A DNA stretch of 64,000 nt from Sarcomyxa edulis. Taxonomy: Eukaryota > Basidiomycota > Agaricomycetes > Agaricales > Mycenaceae. The notes beneath the pieces are model-generated. The model searched no databases. It was not told where the DNA came from and saw nothing but the letters and a program-made list of their open reading frames with translations. The stretch lies in assembly GCA_009761415.1 (NCBI GenBank), contig QUOL01000026.1, positions 124,001 to 188,000 of the forward strand, given 5' to 3'. The first letter of the stretch is position 1; each line of letters starts with the position of its first letter. Made by a program: the position numbers and the translations under genes. Below, piece after piece: positions 12,733 to 24,381 of the stretch.

Positions 12733-15076
12733 TTATCCTTCCATCATTTCTTCCGGTGGTGCTCCTCCACCACCTCCTCCACCTCCTCCACCACCGCCTT
12801 GTTCTTTATCTTTCCGCGTAGCTTGGACAACGTCGTCTACTCTCAAAAGCATACGAGCAGCCTGTAAAATAGAAGGGAGAGGGGTCAACATAAGACAAGC
12901 ATCACATCAAGAGAATGAATGAATGATCAAACAAACAAACGTACCTCGATGGCGGTTTTGAAGGTTTGAATCTAAGATAAGAAAAGATAAGGAAACGCCA
13001 CGGGTCAATAAAATGGATCAAGGACAGTGTATTTTTTGACGTTTGTTTACCTTGACGCTGGCAGATTCGTACAGACCATAAGTTTTCATGTCCACGATCT
13101 GGCCCGTCTCGCCATTCACACCCCACGAATGCTCTCCGTTGGCATGTTTTGCCTACCAAAAACAAAACAAAAAGATGACGTCATTAAACAATTAGTTATC
13201 CACGTTGAGAGATCCCCTCGTTCGTGGGACGGACGTACCCTCAACTCCGTCAACACCCGAATAGCATTACCCCCACTATTCTGCACCAACGTCCTCGGAA
13301 TAACCTCCATAGCATCAGCGACGGCTCGATACGGCCACCCCTCCACACCAACGATCGTCCTCGCCTTTGCCTGCAAACCAACGCTGACAGCCATCTCGGT
13401 TGCTCCGCCGCCAGGGGCGAGGAGGGGGTTGAAGAAGACGTTGCGGGCGACGGACATGGCGTCTGCGAGGTTTCGGTCGATTTCGTTCAGGATGTCTTTG
13501 GAGGGTCCGCGGAGGAGGATGGTGCATGCTTTTGGGGAGGTGCAGTCTGTGAGGAATGTGAAGTATCTGTGTGGAGGGGTGAAGCGATTGTCAGATGTCA
13601 TAGGAGAAATGAGGATTAGGGAAGGCAGGGGTTAGTGGGTTGGGAGGTACGCACTCGTCTCCGATTTTCTCGATGTTGAAGAGACCGCATTTCGTGCCTA
13701 CGTCGGCTTCGCGGAGGTCTTCGACGCGGTTGACGATGGTGGCGCCGACGGCGAGCGCGATACGGTTGTTATCCGACTTGCGGACTCGTCGGAGGGCAGA
13801 GACGTTGTGTTTCTCGAATACGTGTTGTGCGATGTCTGAGCTCGTAATTAGATATATCCAGTTGAACAGAAGTAGACGCAACGCACCAGAGACACCTTTC
13901 TCGGTGATAACAAGATCGGGTTTGAATTCCAGAATTTTATTGACGAGGGCCTTGACCTGCTCCTCCTCGATATCCTGAGCCCGCTCCCAATCTCCCTCCT
14001 TCGAAAACTCCATATTAGTCTGCGACTCCCCCTTCTTATACTCCAACGGACAATCCAACAAAATAATCCTCGGATTCGCAATCCGTCGCCGCATATTCGG
14101 ATGCGTGATATCCTTATTCAACATAACCCCATTCAACACCCTACTCTCCTCGATCTCCCCCCCAGGGATCTTCTCCACCCTCGCGTACCGCTTAATATCG
14201 ACCGTCTTCATACCGTTCTCGTCTTGCGCGACGGTGCGGACGGCTTGTAAAGCGAGTTTGCACATGAGGTCGGACCATCGGAGGACGAATTTGGTGCCGA
14301 TGGAGGTTTTGATTAGGGCGAGCATTTCGGAGTCGTTGGAGGTGTTGATGGGGGTGGAGATGCGTTGGATGATTTGGAGGGATTCTTTGAGGGCTTTGGT
14401 GTATGCTGAGATGATGACGACGGGGTGGATGTCGCGTTCGAGTTGGGATAAGGATTGGGCGAGGATTTCACCGGCTGATGATTTCAGAATGTTGGTTAGT
14501 CAGTCAGTCGTGGAAGAAGAAAAGTAGGGATCGATGATGGAAAAACTAACCAAGAATGATAACGCTCGTCGTCCCATCTCCACACTCTTCGTCCTGCGTC
14601 CGACTGAGCTCAATCATGTTCTTCGCTGCAGGATGGGCAACATCGATCTCTCGCAAGATGGCGTTACCGTCGTTTGTTAACCTGGAAAGAAAAAAAACTG
14701 TGTCAAGTACAGTACGGAAGCACACGAAAACGAAAAAGAGACGACGGGCAAAACTTAAACTTACAGAATACCACCCATGGGATCCAGAATCATTTTCAGC
14801 ATGGCTTTGGGGCCTAGACATGTTCTTATAACGTCAGCTACAGTCTGTAAGGTCGTTTTTTTAGCATCGATTTCTTCTTCCCCAAGGTCAAGTAGGATAT
14901 GGAGGATATGGCACTGACTTTGGCAGCTGTGATGTTTGAGATTTGGGCTTTTCGACCAGACTGTCGCTCTGGCGCCGTGTCTGGGGTGAAAATTGTGTGA
15001 GACGAGTCTGAGGACGAATTGGGGTGGATTTTCAAGACATACTCATTACGAAAATGGGGGCTTGACCTCCAGACAT
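12733..15076 (-). CDS. CCT3: T-complex protein 1 subunit gamma (CCT3)
   Basis: Subunit of the cytosolic group II chaperonin TRiC/CCT, which folds actin, tubulin and other proteins in an ATP-driven double ring. The first exon ([10 protein letters not shown], start 15076) is followed by exons encoding [16 protein letters not shown], then [21 protein letters not shown] and the ATP-site motif [13 protein letters not shown]. The apical and intermediate domains contain [33 protein letters not shown] and LVITEKGVS. The gamma subunit is recognised from these segments and from [20 protein letters not shown] and [20 protein letters not shown]. The protein ends in [15 protein letters not shown], then a run of about ten glycines and APPEEMMEG. 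Most CCT subunits have a short Gly-rich tail, so this is an enlarged version. Several introns are present. Confidence 0.95.
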
Positions 15077-16074
15077 GGTGGATGAAGGATGGATATATAA
15101 TTTGTTGGAGGAAAGTCGCGAACGCGCAAGTCACATTTTGCGGTGTTTGGCATGGCCTTCTACTTGCCGTGCCGGCATCGCAGATTCCAAGCAGATTCCA
15201 GAATTCAGTGCGGTAGGTACAAGGTAGGTACAAGGTAGATATGTGTCTTACGCAGGTCAATCAATTACAAGTACACGGCGTGATATGACATGAAGAATTG
15301 TAGTGCAATAAAAGGGAAATAGGTGCATCGCAGATATCTCTGAGGCCGATATTGTGGCAAGATAACGAACGGATTATCTGTCTAGTGCCTAGATTGCCCT
15401 TTGAATCAGGACCGACTTTCGGTGGAGATGAGACTATGATACTGGAAAGCTCCGGGGTTCGATGAGTGATGTTAGAACTCATGCTGTCCTCGATAATGTG
15501 TCGGAGAAAACATGAATTTCGACCTCAGAAGACTTTTTAGAGATATACGAGGCATGATATGATGTTGAACGATGCAACTCGTCCCGAGATATAATCTTCC
15601 ACAAGCCAGATAGTTCCATATGAGACATAGCCTAGTTTACTGAAGACTTGGAGACGATTGTGAAGGAAATCGTGCAAGTGAAAGCACCTAGATCATAGCA
15701 GTCGACTGATTCTGAGCGTGGACTTGCCGGTGAGTTGGACTTTCTTGCCGGCGCCTCCTCTCGTAACTACGACCAGTTCTTTTGTTTTAGAAGAACTGAC
15801 GTGCTCATGAACGGGTAGGATGAAGAGATGAATGATTGCTAAAAATAGTGACGCGTGACGGCAAACCATTGAATAGCCGTGAGACTTGCGCCACAGTGCT
15901 GCATAGAATGAACTGAAATGAAAGTAAGTATTAGTAGTATAAGTATGAACACAGAATGACATGACACGAAGGCATAGTCCAATACAAAGTAAGCAGTACG
16001 AATTCAACATGGGGTAGAGCAGAGAATGAAATCATACAATCGCAATCGTTTACAGCCACAGCCACCTCTCCCCC
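15077..16074. other. Intergenic region, only weak open frames
   Basis: This gap of about 1 kb lies between CCT3 and the acidic protein at 16075. A minus-strand frame at 15693-16010 is open for 105 residues and starts hydrophobic, and another at 15261-15482 is open for 73. Neither shows a motif or a convincing splice partner, so neither is called. The part nearest 15076 is the CCT3 promoter. Confidence 0.4.
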
Positions 16075-17679
16075 TCAAGGATGATGGCGTCGGTTCCGCT
16101 TCACTCTCCCATGGCCAACACCTACTAGTAAACTCTCAGGCCTCTTCCCAAGTGCAGCAAGGAATGACCTCGGACTGTCCAAAATGGAGGCCGCTCTGCG
16201 CTTTGGGGTTTGAGCTGATGGGAAAGCGTCGAGCACGGGAGGGCGATAGTTCAGATTGAATCCAAGCTCCAATAACCCGACGTCAGGGTCCTCGGTCTCG
16301 ACACGCTCATGAGCTGTGGGCACATCGGATGGATAGACACTCTTCGTCACCAGTAGATCCTGAGGGCATTCCGATCCAGAGAAAGGGTCCGAGTTAGTGT
16401 CTTCTACCTGAGCCGTAATCAGGGCCCGGGGTGGACCCGACTCGGACGCCCTGGAGTTGGAATCGAAGGTCTCGTTGACAGGAGTTTCGCGAATGCTGCT
16501 GCTGCCACCAGATTGAGTTGATAGACATTCAGCATTGACATCGTAAGTATCGGCGAGCATGGATCCTCGTTCGTCTTCGCCGACCGAAGAATGGCGACAA
16601 GTGAAATACTCCCAGTCGTCTTCGTCTTCCGTTTCCGTTGAGAATCCCGTCACGGTCTCGCCACCCTCGTAATTTGAAGACGTCCCCTCAATCCCGATCC
16701 GCAAGTCCAAGTCCAAGTCCAAATCCAAATCATCAAACACACGCGCCTCGACGTCGACTTCCTCGCCTTCCGAGGCAGTCGATTCCTCGGTGAATCCCAG
16801 TCTATCACATTCTTCCACGTCCACGTTAAGACACGCTGGTACTCTCACCTCAGGGTCCAGGAATATCCCCGGGTCGCCCAGATACACTGACCACCCATGG
16901 CCATCAGAATCAGAATCAGATAAATCGGAACGAACAGGACGTCCCCATTGCTTATTGAAGCCATTCGCTATGGTGGACGCGGACGTCGAAGGGAAGATTT
17001 GGTTCATAATTCGGCCTATCTAAAAAACTGATCAGGCGAGAAGCTCGAATGACTCGGATGAGGGACAGGACAATTAGGGACTCACCAGAAACGAAGTCCC
17101 CCCGCACGGGGACAGTGCTACTAACCTAGCGTCGAAACAATTGGGGTCGATATGTGGAAATTCAATAGGTGCCACTTGTTCATGATCACGCGGGCCCAGA
17201 GCTAGGAGTCTCCGAGAAGCTTCAGCAGATATTGCCGAAGAGTAATCTTCGAGGAAACGGAGGGCTTCGTGGGTGAGTGGCAGACCGGTGGAGGGTGGTA
17301 CTTCACCTGTACCGGCACCTGGATCTGTACCGGCACCTGTCTGACAGTGAGACTCGGAGGCATACAAGGACAAGGACGAGGACAAAGACAAGGCACAGCG
17401 AAGGTCATAGAATATAACCCCGACGCGGTTATCCCAATCCCAATCGAAGGTGAAGAATCGACCGGTGGGTTCGTTCGAGTTGGTGGTGGTGGCAGTGGAG
17501 AGCGCTCGAAGTTCGGTATACACGCTTTCTGAGAAGAGGTGTCTCCATTCTGGACCGAACCATATATGTTTTGGAGTGGCTTTCGATAAGTTTTGGGACG
17601 CGTTATCGAGGCTGCCAACGATGGAGGACATGGACATGGGGGAGCATTTGCATACATTCGACGCGGTTGAAGTCGTCAT
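16075..17679 (-). CDS. Uncharacterised acidic, largely disordered protein
   Basis: Two exons. Exon 1 (17679-17088) starts MTTSTASNVCKCSPMSM and holds an ordered-looking part: KHIWFGPEWRHLF, then FFTFDWDWDNRVGVIFYDL, and EALRFLEDYSSAISAEASRRL. The donor follows SFL, and the acceptor joins IGRIMNQIFPS in frame, so the intron is about 65 nt. Exon 2 is very acidic, with four or five Asp-Leu repeats (DLDLDLDL), many Ser/Glu/Asp runs, and a basic C-terminus ending VKRNRRHHP. Total length is about 510 residues. I do not recognise the family. The acidic middle and basic tail fit a nuclear or chromatin-associated protein, but that is inference from composition only. Confidence 0.75.
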
Positions 17680-17906
17680 TGTTGTTGTATGATGATGCCA
17701 CTGAAAGGTTATGGTGGTGGATGAAAGGAAAGTGAGGAATTTCGTACCCTATTTATAGCTTTCTTGAAAGCGCGGGCGGCGGACGCTTGGGCGGGACGTT
17801 TCGTCCAAAAATCAACTCCGATTCCGACGCGCTTTTGGTCAATCAATGCAATTACATTCACAACGAACGAACGAACGTGTTACCTCAGGCTACAAATCAA
17901 ATCAAA

Positions 17907-20900
17907 TCAAACAAACAAACCATGTCCGCCCCAGTACCCGAGCCACTTGACAGTATCACCATCATCCAAAACTCCAACCTGGGCCAATGTATCGCTGACC
18001 GCTCGGGTTTTGGTGGTTTGTAATAACGCTAGACCCATGGCCTCCCGTGCAGTGTCGGAACGAGTGCCTGCGCGTAAGAAGTCGAGTAGTGAGAGTGCTT
18101 TGATGTGTGTGATATTGACCGACGACGAGTCGGAGTTGGTTGAGAGCGTTTCGAGGGTGGAGAACCATGTGGCGTAGGGGACTAATTGGATGGGTTGTTG
18201 ACGGGCAGTGAGGTGATCTTTGTTCAGGATGGTCGTTACAGCAGATAATATTGCGTTCCAAGTTGTCGGATGAGGATGGACGAGATGTAGGTATTGGTGG
18301 GGCGTCTTTGAGAACAAGATGTCTACGATCTGTGAATTGCCCATTAGGTCGGTCAGTCAATGCTCCGAATAAAAGGCTTAGATTTAGATTTTAGACTTGC
18401 CGAAGCTGCAGCGACGTCGACAGGGAGCCAAGCCACGACGGTGTCGGGAGGGAAAATAGGCAAGATACCGAGAATCTTGCCGGTCTGGATGATGTGTGGC
18501 ACCCAATCTGTGACATTCCATGCACCGTTCACTCTTGATCCCGATAATTGTCCAATTCGGAGATTGGTGATGCTGAGTCCTCGTTGTCGGGATGCTTCGA
18601 GGAGGATCTGTGCGTTATCAGAAGAGATTCGAGGTTTATATATATGGTATGGTATGGGGTGTCGTATTTTGATGCGATGAGGAACATACCCGTTCAGAAA
18701 CCCATTTCGACTCTCCATAGCCGTTCCCAAGCGCAACACGTGGATCGTCTATGGCTTCTTCTGGGACCGCGATGTCTTTGTTCCAGCCTCCAAGCGTGCC
18801 TATGGACGAGGTGAAGATGATGCGAGGCGCTTTGGCTTGGGGTGATTTCAGGGAGAGATCCACGAGATCACGGATGCCGCGGACGTGCGGTTCGAAGGAC
18901 TGAAGCGTTAGGTTGAAATCGAGACGCCAAGCGGTGTGGATGATGCTGGTGATTGAGTTTTGGATCTGCAAAGCGAAGCGAATTTGTTATTTGAGTACTA
19001 GTAGGTCCGGTGATGCAAATGAGATGGACTTACCGTCTCGTACGTCCGTTGATCAACACCCAGATTACTGTGCGTTGCATCACCTTCAACCATGATCAAT
19101 TTAGGATCTGAAAGGAGTCCAACGTCAAGTCCCCGGTCTTGAAAGGCCACCTTTTGGCGCTCTAATACGGATATCATTCCTGTGCCCTTCGTCCGCCGAT
19201 TGAGAGCGTAGACTTTGGAGACACGAGGGTCGTTGAGAAGATAGCCGAGGAGATACGACCCTAGGGCGCCGGTGCTTCCAGTGAGAAGTATGATTTCACC
19301 AGAGTGGCCCGCGGGATTGTCTTTGAGGGGGGAATGCGCGGAGAAGTCTGACGTGTATTTGGAGATCATATCTAGCATTGCTTTGACATGCTCCGCATCG
19401 GAATCCGCGCTAGACAGCCTTGCGGCGCCGCTGGCGGTAAGCTCGTCGTCGAGGATCAAGTGGACGATAAAGTCTTCCAAAGCTTTCTGCGTTGGGTGCT
19501 CAAACACAATATTATGGCTGATCTTCGTGTGAGGCTGAGCAGCAGTCGTTTCTGCAGAGACCTGCCGCAACCCGTGAATCAGAGCGTTTCGAATGTGAGT
19601 CGCTTGGAGGCTATATATCAAAGCGTGAGCCATGAGCCCAAGCACAGCACACCGAGGACAGAATCCGATAGCTTACCTGTCACATCCTTGAGCGAAAAGA
19701 TCTCCCTCGCGATCAATGGGAGCTCCATCACCGCCAATAGTTCCGGAAATTATGCGAGCAACGAAAGCTCGAAGTCCATCTTCATCCCATTTCTCAGGCG
19801 GCTGTGCCCAATCACTTGTTATCGCCTTCTCAACGTTATCGTATATCGCATCAATCTCGGTAGCATAACTCGTGAGCACAGGATTTCGAGCGACTAATCC
19901 CTTCGACGTTCTGTGGAACGGTTTGTTGACTGGATCACAGATCAGGATGTATTCTTTGAAGATGCGGGAATGGGTTGGAGCGAATTTGTTGGCAGCTTCT
20001 ATAGACGGCCAGATCGCGTTTCGGAATTTCTCGATCTCTTTGTCATTGCTGAGGTCAACGGGGTATGCAGGCTCGACAGCGACGCCTACTTGATTGCGAG
20101 AGCGACCGAAGATGACGACTCCCTGGACGTTTGGGTCTGCTGTTATTATAGATTCTAAGAGTATCATGAGCGATAACTTCGTTTATGAGAACGATTATCA
20201 TACCGAGCGGTCCTGGGTTCGTTTTCTCTCCGTTTCTAAAGCAAGCACGAAGACTCAGTAGCCGTCGTTAATGATATCGAGTGAGAGAACGGAGACATAC
20301 GCCATGATGATCTGGTCATCAGTGCGACCAACAACTCTATAGAACCCTTTCTTGGTGGGATGCTCTTGCATCAAATCATGAGTGTCGTAACCTCTTTCTC
20401 CCGGAACGTTAAAAACAGAGGGATGGCTGCTAGCACATTCCTACAATGATCGTCATCGCATGCGTCAAACTTCCCGAGGACCGCAAATAAAGATACCACT
20501 CACGAAAACTTGCAGAACGGCATTGCCGCTATCATCTGGAATAAATCGAGCGTTGACACTTACAGGCAATTTTCCGTACTAGAGAATCATTCAGGACAGG
20601 AAGAATTTAGGTGTAAATATATCTCGATCAATTTTACCTGCCAATCCTTTCCAAGGGGTTCTGCAAGGAAATTACGGAACAAAAACCCAGATTCAGTCCT
20701 ACATGCATGAGTCACGGTCAAAATACGCAAGTCAACCGTGGAGAAAGATATACTTGCGATCCATATAACACACGGAGCTTGACACCCGCTGAAACCATCT
20801 TATCTCCTGCATGCTGAGCAAGGGGGCCACCACCGAAAGCCTATGACATCCCAACACGAACGGCATCAGGACTTGACGCCCTCAGATGAAAGAAAAAATA

Positions 20901-22172
20901 TTCTTACCAAGATGTCCAACTGGCATAATTGCTTCATAGCCTCCTGGCTCTCCGACCATTCCTACATAAAACTAGTGAGTAAACTGAGATCGAAAAAAAA
21001 TCATACGCTTCTGCAAACCTCTATGAAAGTCGGGAATGCTGTGGTGATAGTTGACCTTGATCGAACCAAGGCATCTAAATAAACGTCAGCAGTCGGGATC
21101 AAGGGGTGGTCTGTTGGTTTGAACAGGGCTATAATAGCTCCACCTATTTTTTATATCGATATCATTCGGTAGAGTTCGAAACGGCATACAAATAAGAATA
21201 CTGACATGCGAATGGAGCGCCAAGTTGCGATGCTACACCCATAGCGTGAAATGTCGGAGAGGCCATTGCCCCAAATATTTCCCCTCCGATATCGGTCTCT
21301 CCCATCCAGTACGAGTTATACCATTCCAAAGTCGCTTGCTGGTTGAGGTAGATGGGCTTAGGAAATTTCGTACTCCCGGAGGAGTGAAGGATAATGCAGG
21401 GCCACTCGGGATTCGCATTTGCGTTGGAGAAAGACGGAAGAGACGGAAGAGGTGGTAACAAATCAACGGGTTTGTTGTCTTGGATGCTAGAAAAGAGGTC
21501 CAGAGGGCGCGGAGGGAGGACGAGCTTGAGGGGGTATCCAGATTTCTCGAGTTCAGTCAAGACTTCTTGAGTAGTTTTTTCGAGTGGAGAAGACGCATGA
21601 CCAGGAACTGGAATTGAACCGATTAACACGTTGCTAGAAGTCGATGTAATGAGGTGGACTAGAGCCGGCGCTGAGTTTTTCGGTGAAAGCGGAAAAGGCT
21701 GCAATTTTTTCAGGACCAAGAGATTGGGCAATAGTGGAGAAACTCACCTGATATCCCGCGCGCAATAAAGCCAGTATGGTCACACAATATGTGAATGCGT
21801 CCACGCTGGTCAGAATGGTAACGATGCGCGGCTTTCCGCTTTCATCTGCAGGTCCCCCTGTAATTGTATCCAGAAGTTGACGACCGAGAGTGTGCACCAG
21901 TCGTCCAACTACGGATTTGAGTCCTTGGTTAGCGATCATGCTCTGGAAACACACTGGAGGCCAAACTCACGTTGCAAGTACGTTATCTGTCCGCCGCCTT
22001 CGTCTCCGGCAGCGATGAACTTTGCGTAGAGGTGATCCTTGCTATGTTGGATGTGCCAATCGATCATCTCGTTCACGAACATCGATCCATCAAGCGGAGG
22101 ATGAACAAAATCTGCGCATTTCTGCCCTTGAGCAGTAGTGAAAACGATAGGTGGAGCAGATAGAGCGGACAT
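17907..22172 (-). CDS. Adenylate-forming reductase (A-T-R, NRPS-like/carboxylic acid reductase type)
   Basis: Modular enzyme predicted to activate a carboxylic or amino acid as an acyl-adenylate, load it on phosphopantetheine and reduce the thioester with NADPH to an aldehyde. The adenylation domain starts at 22172 (MSALSAPPIVF) and has the A3 P-loop as ILHSSGSTKFPKPI, then YRVVGRTDDQI and NGEKTNPGP. The carrier site is GCDS followed by LQATHIRN; the attachment Ser codon is split by an intron near 19620-19675. The reductase domain has ILLTGSTGALGSYLL (NADP-binding) and the catalytic pair in NGYGESKWVSER. It ends at 17907 with YWGGHGLFV. There is no condensation domain. At least ten introns are seen. 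Basidiomycete enzymes of this layout are known to reduce aromatic acids or aminoadipate-like substrates. The substrate here is not predictable by eye. Confidence 0.92.
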
Positions 22173-23240
22173 ATTATTGTCGAGGCGATGACGATTGTCT
22201 GTAGGGCAGCGTTTCTTATGAAGCTCGTCACCGGAAGATAGATAGCACGATGATCCTAGTCGGCGATGGTGAATTGCTACTTGCGGACAGTAGCGCAGAA
22301 GTGAGGGTCATGCATACTCCTCACAACAACACATTCATCGCTCTATTTTCAGATGACAAGAGAATAATGCTCCCAGCAGCCTCGGCAGAAGTTGATGAAC
22401 CGATGGCCGCGGGGTCGTGAGACTGTAGGAATGAAGATGAGGCGTTCCTCTTGTCTACAAGGAGTATATTCAGACGCTTAAGACGTACCAAACACGAAAT
22501 CTCAACAAACGGTGTAATCCTGGACCGCTGGGGGCGCAGAAGCGATTTGATTCTTGGTAAGTGGCTCATCTTTGAGACGGTCAATTATAGAAGCCCCACT
22601 CGTGATATAGAATATGCTCAGAGATCGAACAATCCTCATGAGAAGTAGAACTTTCGAAGAAATCTGGCACTCCGATGCGGGGTAAAGTCATCTATCGAAG
22701 TTCTGCAAATCAGAGATGATCAAAGGGCTCGGTAACTGGGCCAATGAAAGAGCGATACGCTCACCATACAAATGTACTATTTATGTCGGTTCTATCTATA
22801 TCGAAGACCAGTAATAGTCATGGGGTTTGTTTCGAAATCCGGAAAGTGGGTACAACAGAATGGCATGGACCGGCCAACGTTGTCGGCATCAGGATCTGGA
22901 GACCAGGGTTCGACGACATTCACTACGATAACGCATTTCTAAGAACAACGAGCCAGAATAGCCATCATATGAACTTCAGCGATAAAGAAGCCGACAGTTA
23001 CCTAGAGTAGAAGTGACGGTGCACCATCCTTCACCCAAAAGCTAGTATAGTATGGCACTGCAGTCATAGAGATGCCAACCTATAAATTCTGCGTTTTCAC
23101 GATGTAGAGACCAAATCTGAAATATTTCTTGGAACTTGCAATGGTATCGTTAGAACACTCGGAAGTCACATTGGTCACAGTCACCGTCATTTCCCCATCG
23201 TTTGCAGTTTTGCATCTTTGAGTGCATCTCTGCATGTGCT
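22173..23240. other. Intergenic region between divergent genes
   Basis: About 1.07 kb separate the divergent adenylate-forming reductase and NOPCHAP1-like genes. An open frame at 22744-23010 (+) has no recognisable motif. I see no RNA gene or repeat here; it is likely promoter sequence plus decayed DNA. Confidence 0.4.
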
Positions 23241-23974
23241 ATGGACCAACGCGGGCGAACGGTCGAGAAGCTCGAGGTAGAGAGTGAAAAGGAAAGAGAG
23301 CGGCGGATCAGTATGTCTATTTCTTCTCACTTCTAGTTCTAGCCTTCACTTTAGATGTAGGAGCTGCACTTGAGAAACTCAACAATACCTCTTCTTCTTC
23401 GACATCTGGATTCTCAAAGGATAGCAGGCTTCCACCATTTGATTTTGGAGACAGGAAAACATACCCTGTACCACCGCCCCATCACCGTTCGTGTTCTTCG
23501 ATCGTAGTTTGCTCTCATACTGATTTATCAAACAGTTCTGTCTCGAGTACAAGAATTTCTGCCTCAAATGGAGGCTTCAAACGCCATACTTTCTCAGCGT
23601 GCCCGAGCGGATCCTCAGAGTATCGACATTGAGACTATTGAAGAAGGAGCGCATCAATACATTGAGATGGTGAGTCATAAGCGCAAATCATGCACTCCCT
23701 CCCTAACCCTTGTTCACAGAACCTGGGACTCGGGGTATTTGAGCAACGCAAAAAACCCTCCAACGAGACAGACGAAGACGCCAACATGTCCAGCGCTTCC
23801 TCTTCTTCGAACACCAGCTCAGAGTCAGACTCTGATTACGACTCGGACTCATCTTCTGAAATCATTACTTGTCCCTTACCCGCGGCGAGACTCATCAGAC
23901 CCCTCCCGAAGCGAAGTGCAACCCGTCCGAAAATTGTAGTCATCGGCGGCGATACAACTCGATCTTCGAAGTGA
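23241..23974 (+). CDS. Small conserved protein resembling NOPCHAP1 (DUF4598)
   Basis: Assembled from four exons. Exon 1 starts at 23241 (MDQRGRTVEKLEVESEKERER). Exon 2 begins after the acceptor near 23352 (NVGAALEKLNNTSSSSTSG...PPFDFGDRK). Exon 3 begins near 23536 and gives LLSRVQEFLPQMEASNAILSQ, then SIDIETIEEGAHQYIEM. Exon 4 gives NLGLGVFEQRKK and an acidic Ser/Asp tail that ends at 23974. The LLSRVQxFLPQMxxSN core followed by an IEMNLGLGV segment resembles the DUF4598 family, whose human member NOPCHAP1 links the R2TP/HSP90 co-chaperone machinery to NOP58 during box C/D snoRNP assembly. The match is from memory of the motif, so the family call is moderate. The exon structure is well supported by in-frame joins. 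Length is about 180 residues. Confidence 0.6.
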
Positions 23975-24381
23975 AGGCGTGATAGGGGGTGGGTTTTTTA
24001 GGCTTCGTATCTTTTTGTTTTTATACCTCTTGCTGTTCCTTCTTCTCCTCTGCGTAGTGTATGTCGGATCCTTCAGCAATCTCTACTCAATCTCATTCGA
24101 TGTATGATTATCTTGATGAAATCCTTCGCGTTGAATCGCACTCGTATTCTAAGGTTTGCCTACCAAAGCTCAGAGGCTTGGCCACTCCAAAATAGCGAAC
24201 GAACACACAAATCGTACCAAGTCGAAGACGCTCACGGCTCAACACTCACGGATCATAGCGACTATACAGTAGGTACCATTGATACTAACGTACTAATGTC
24301 TCATCTAGAATAGTAGAACAGGTTGTACAATCTATTTTCTTTTTACAAAAGTCTTCTTCTATCTCACACTAGCGCGGCCAT

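Noticed and set aside
13027..13635. Plus-strand 202-residue frame
   Set aside because: Antisense to CCT3 exons with clear chaperonin motifs.
15693..16010. Minus-strand frame with a hydrophobic start
   Set aside because: No motif, no splice partner and no codon pattern; recorded only as part of the intergenic region.
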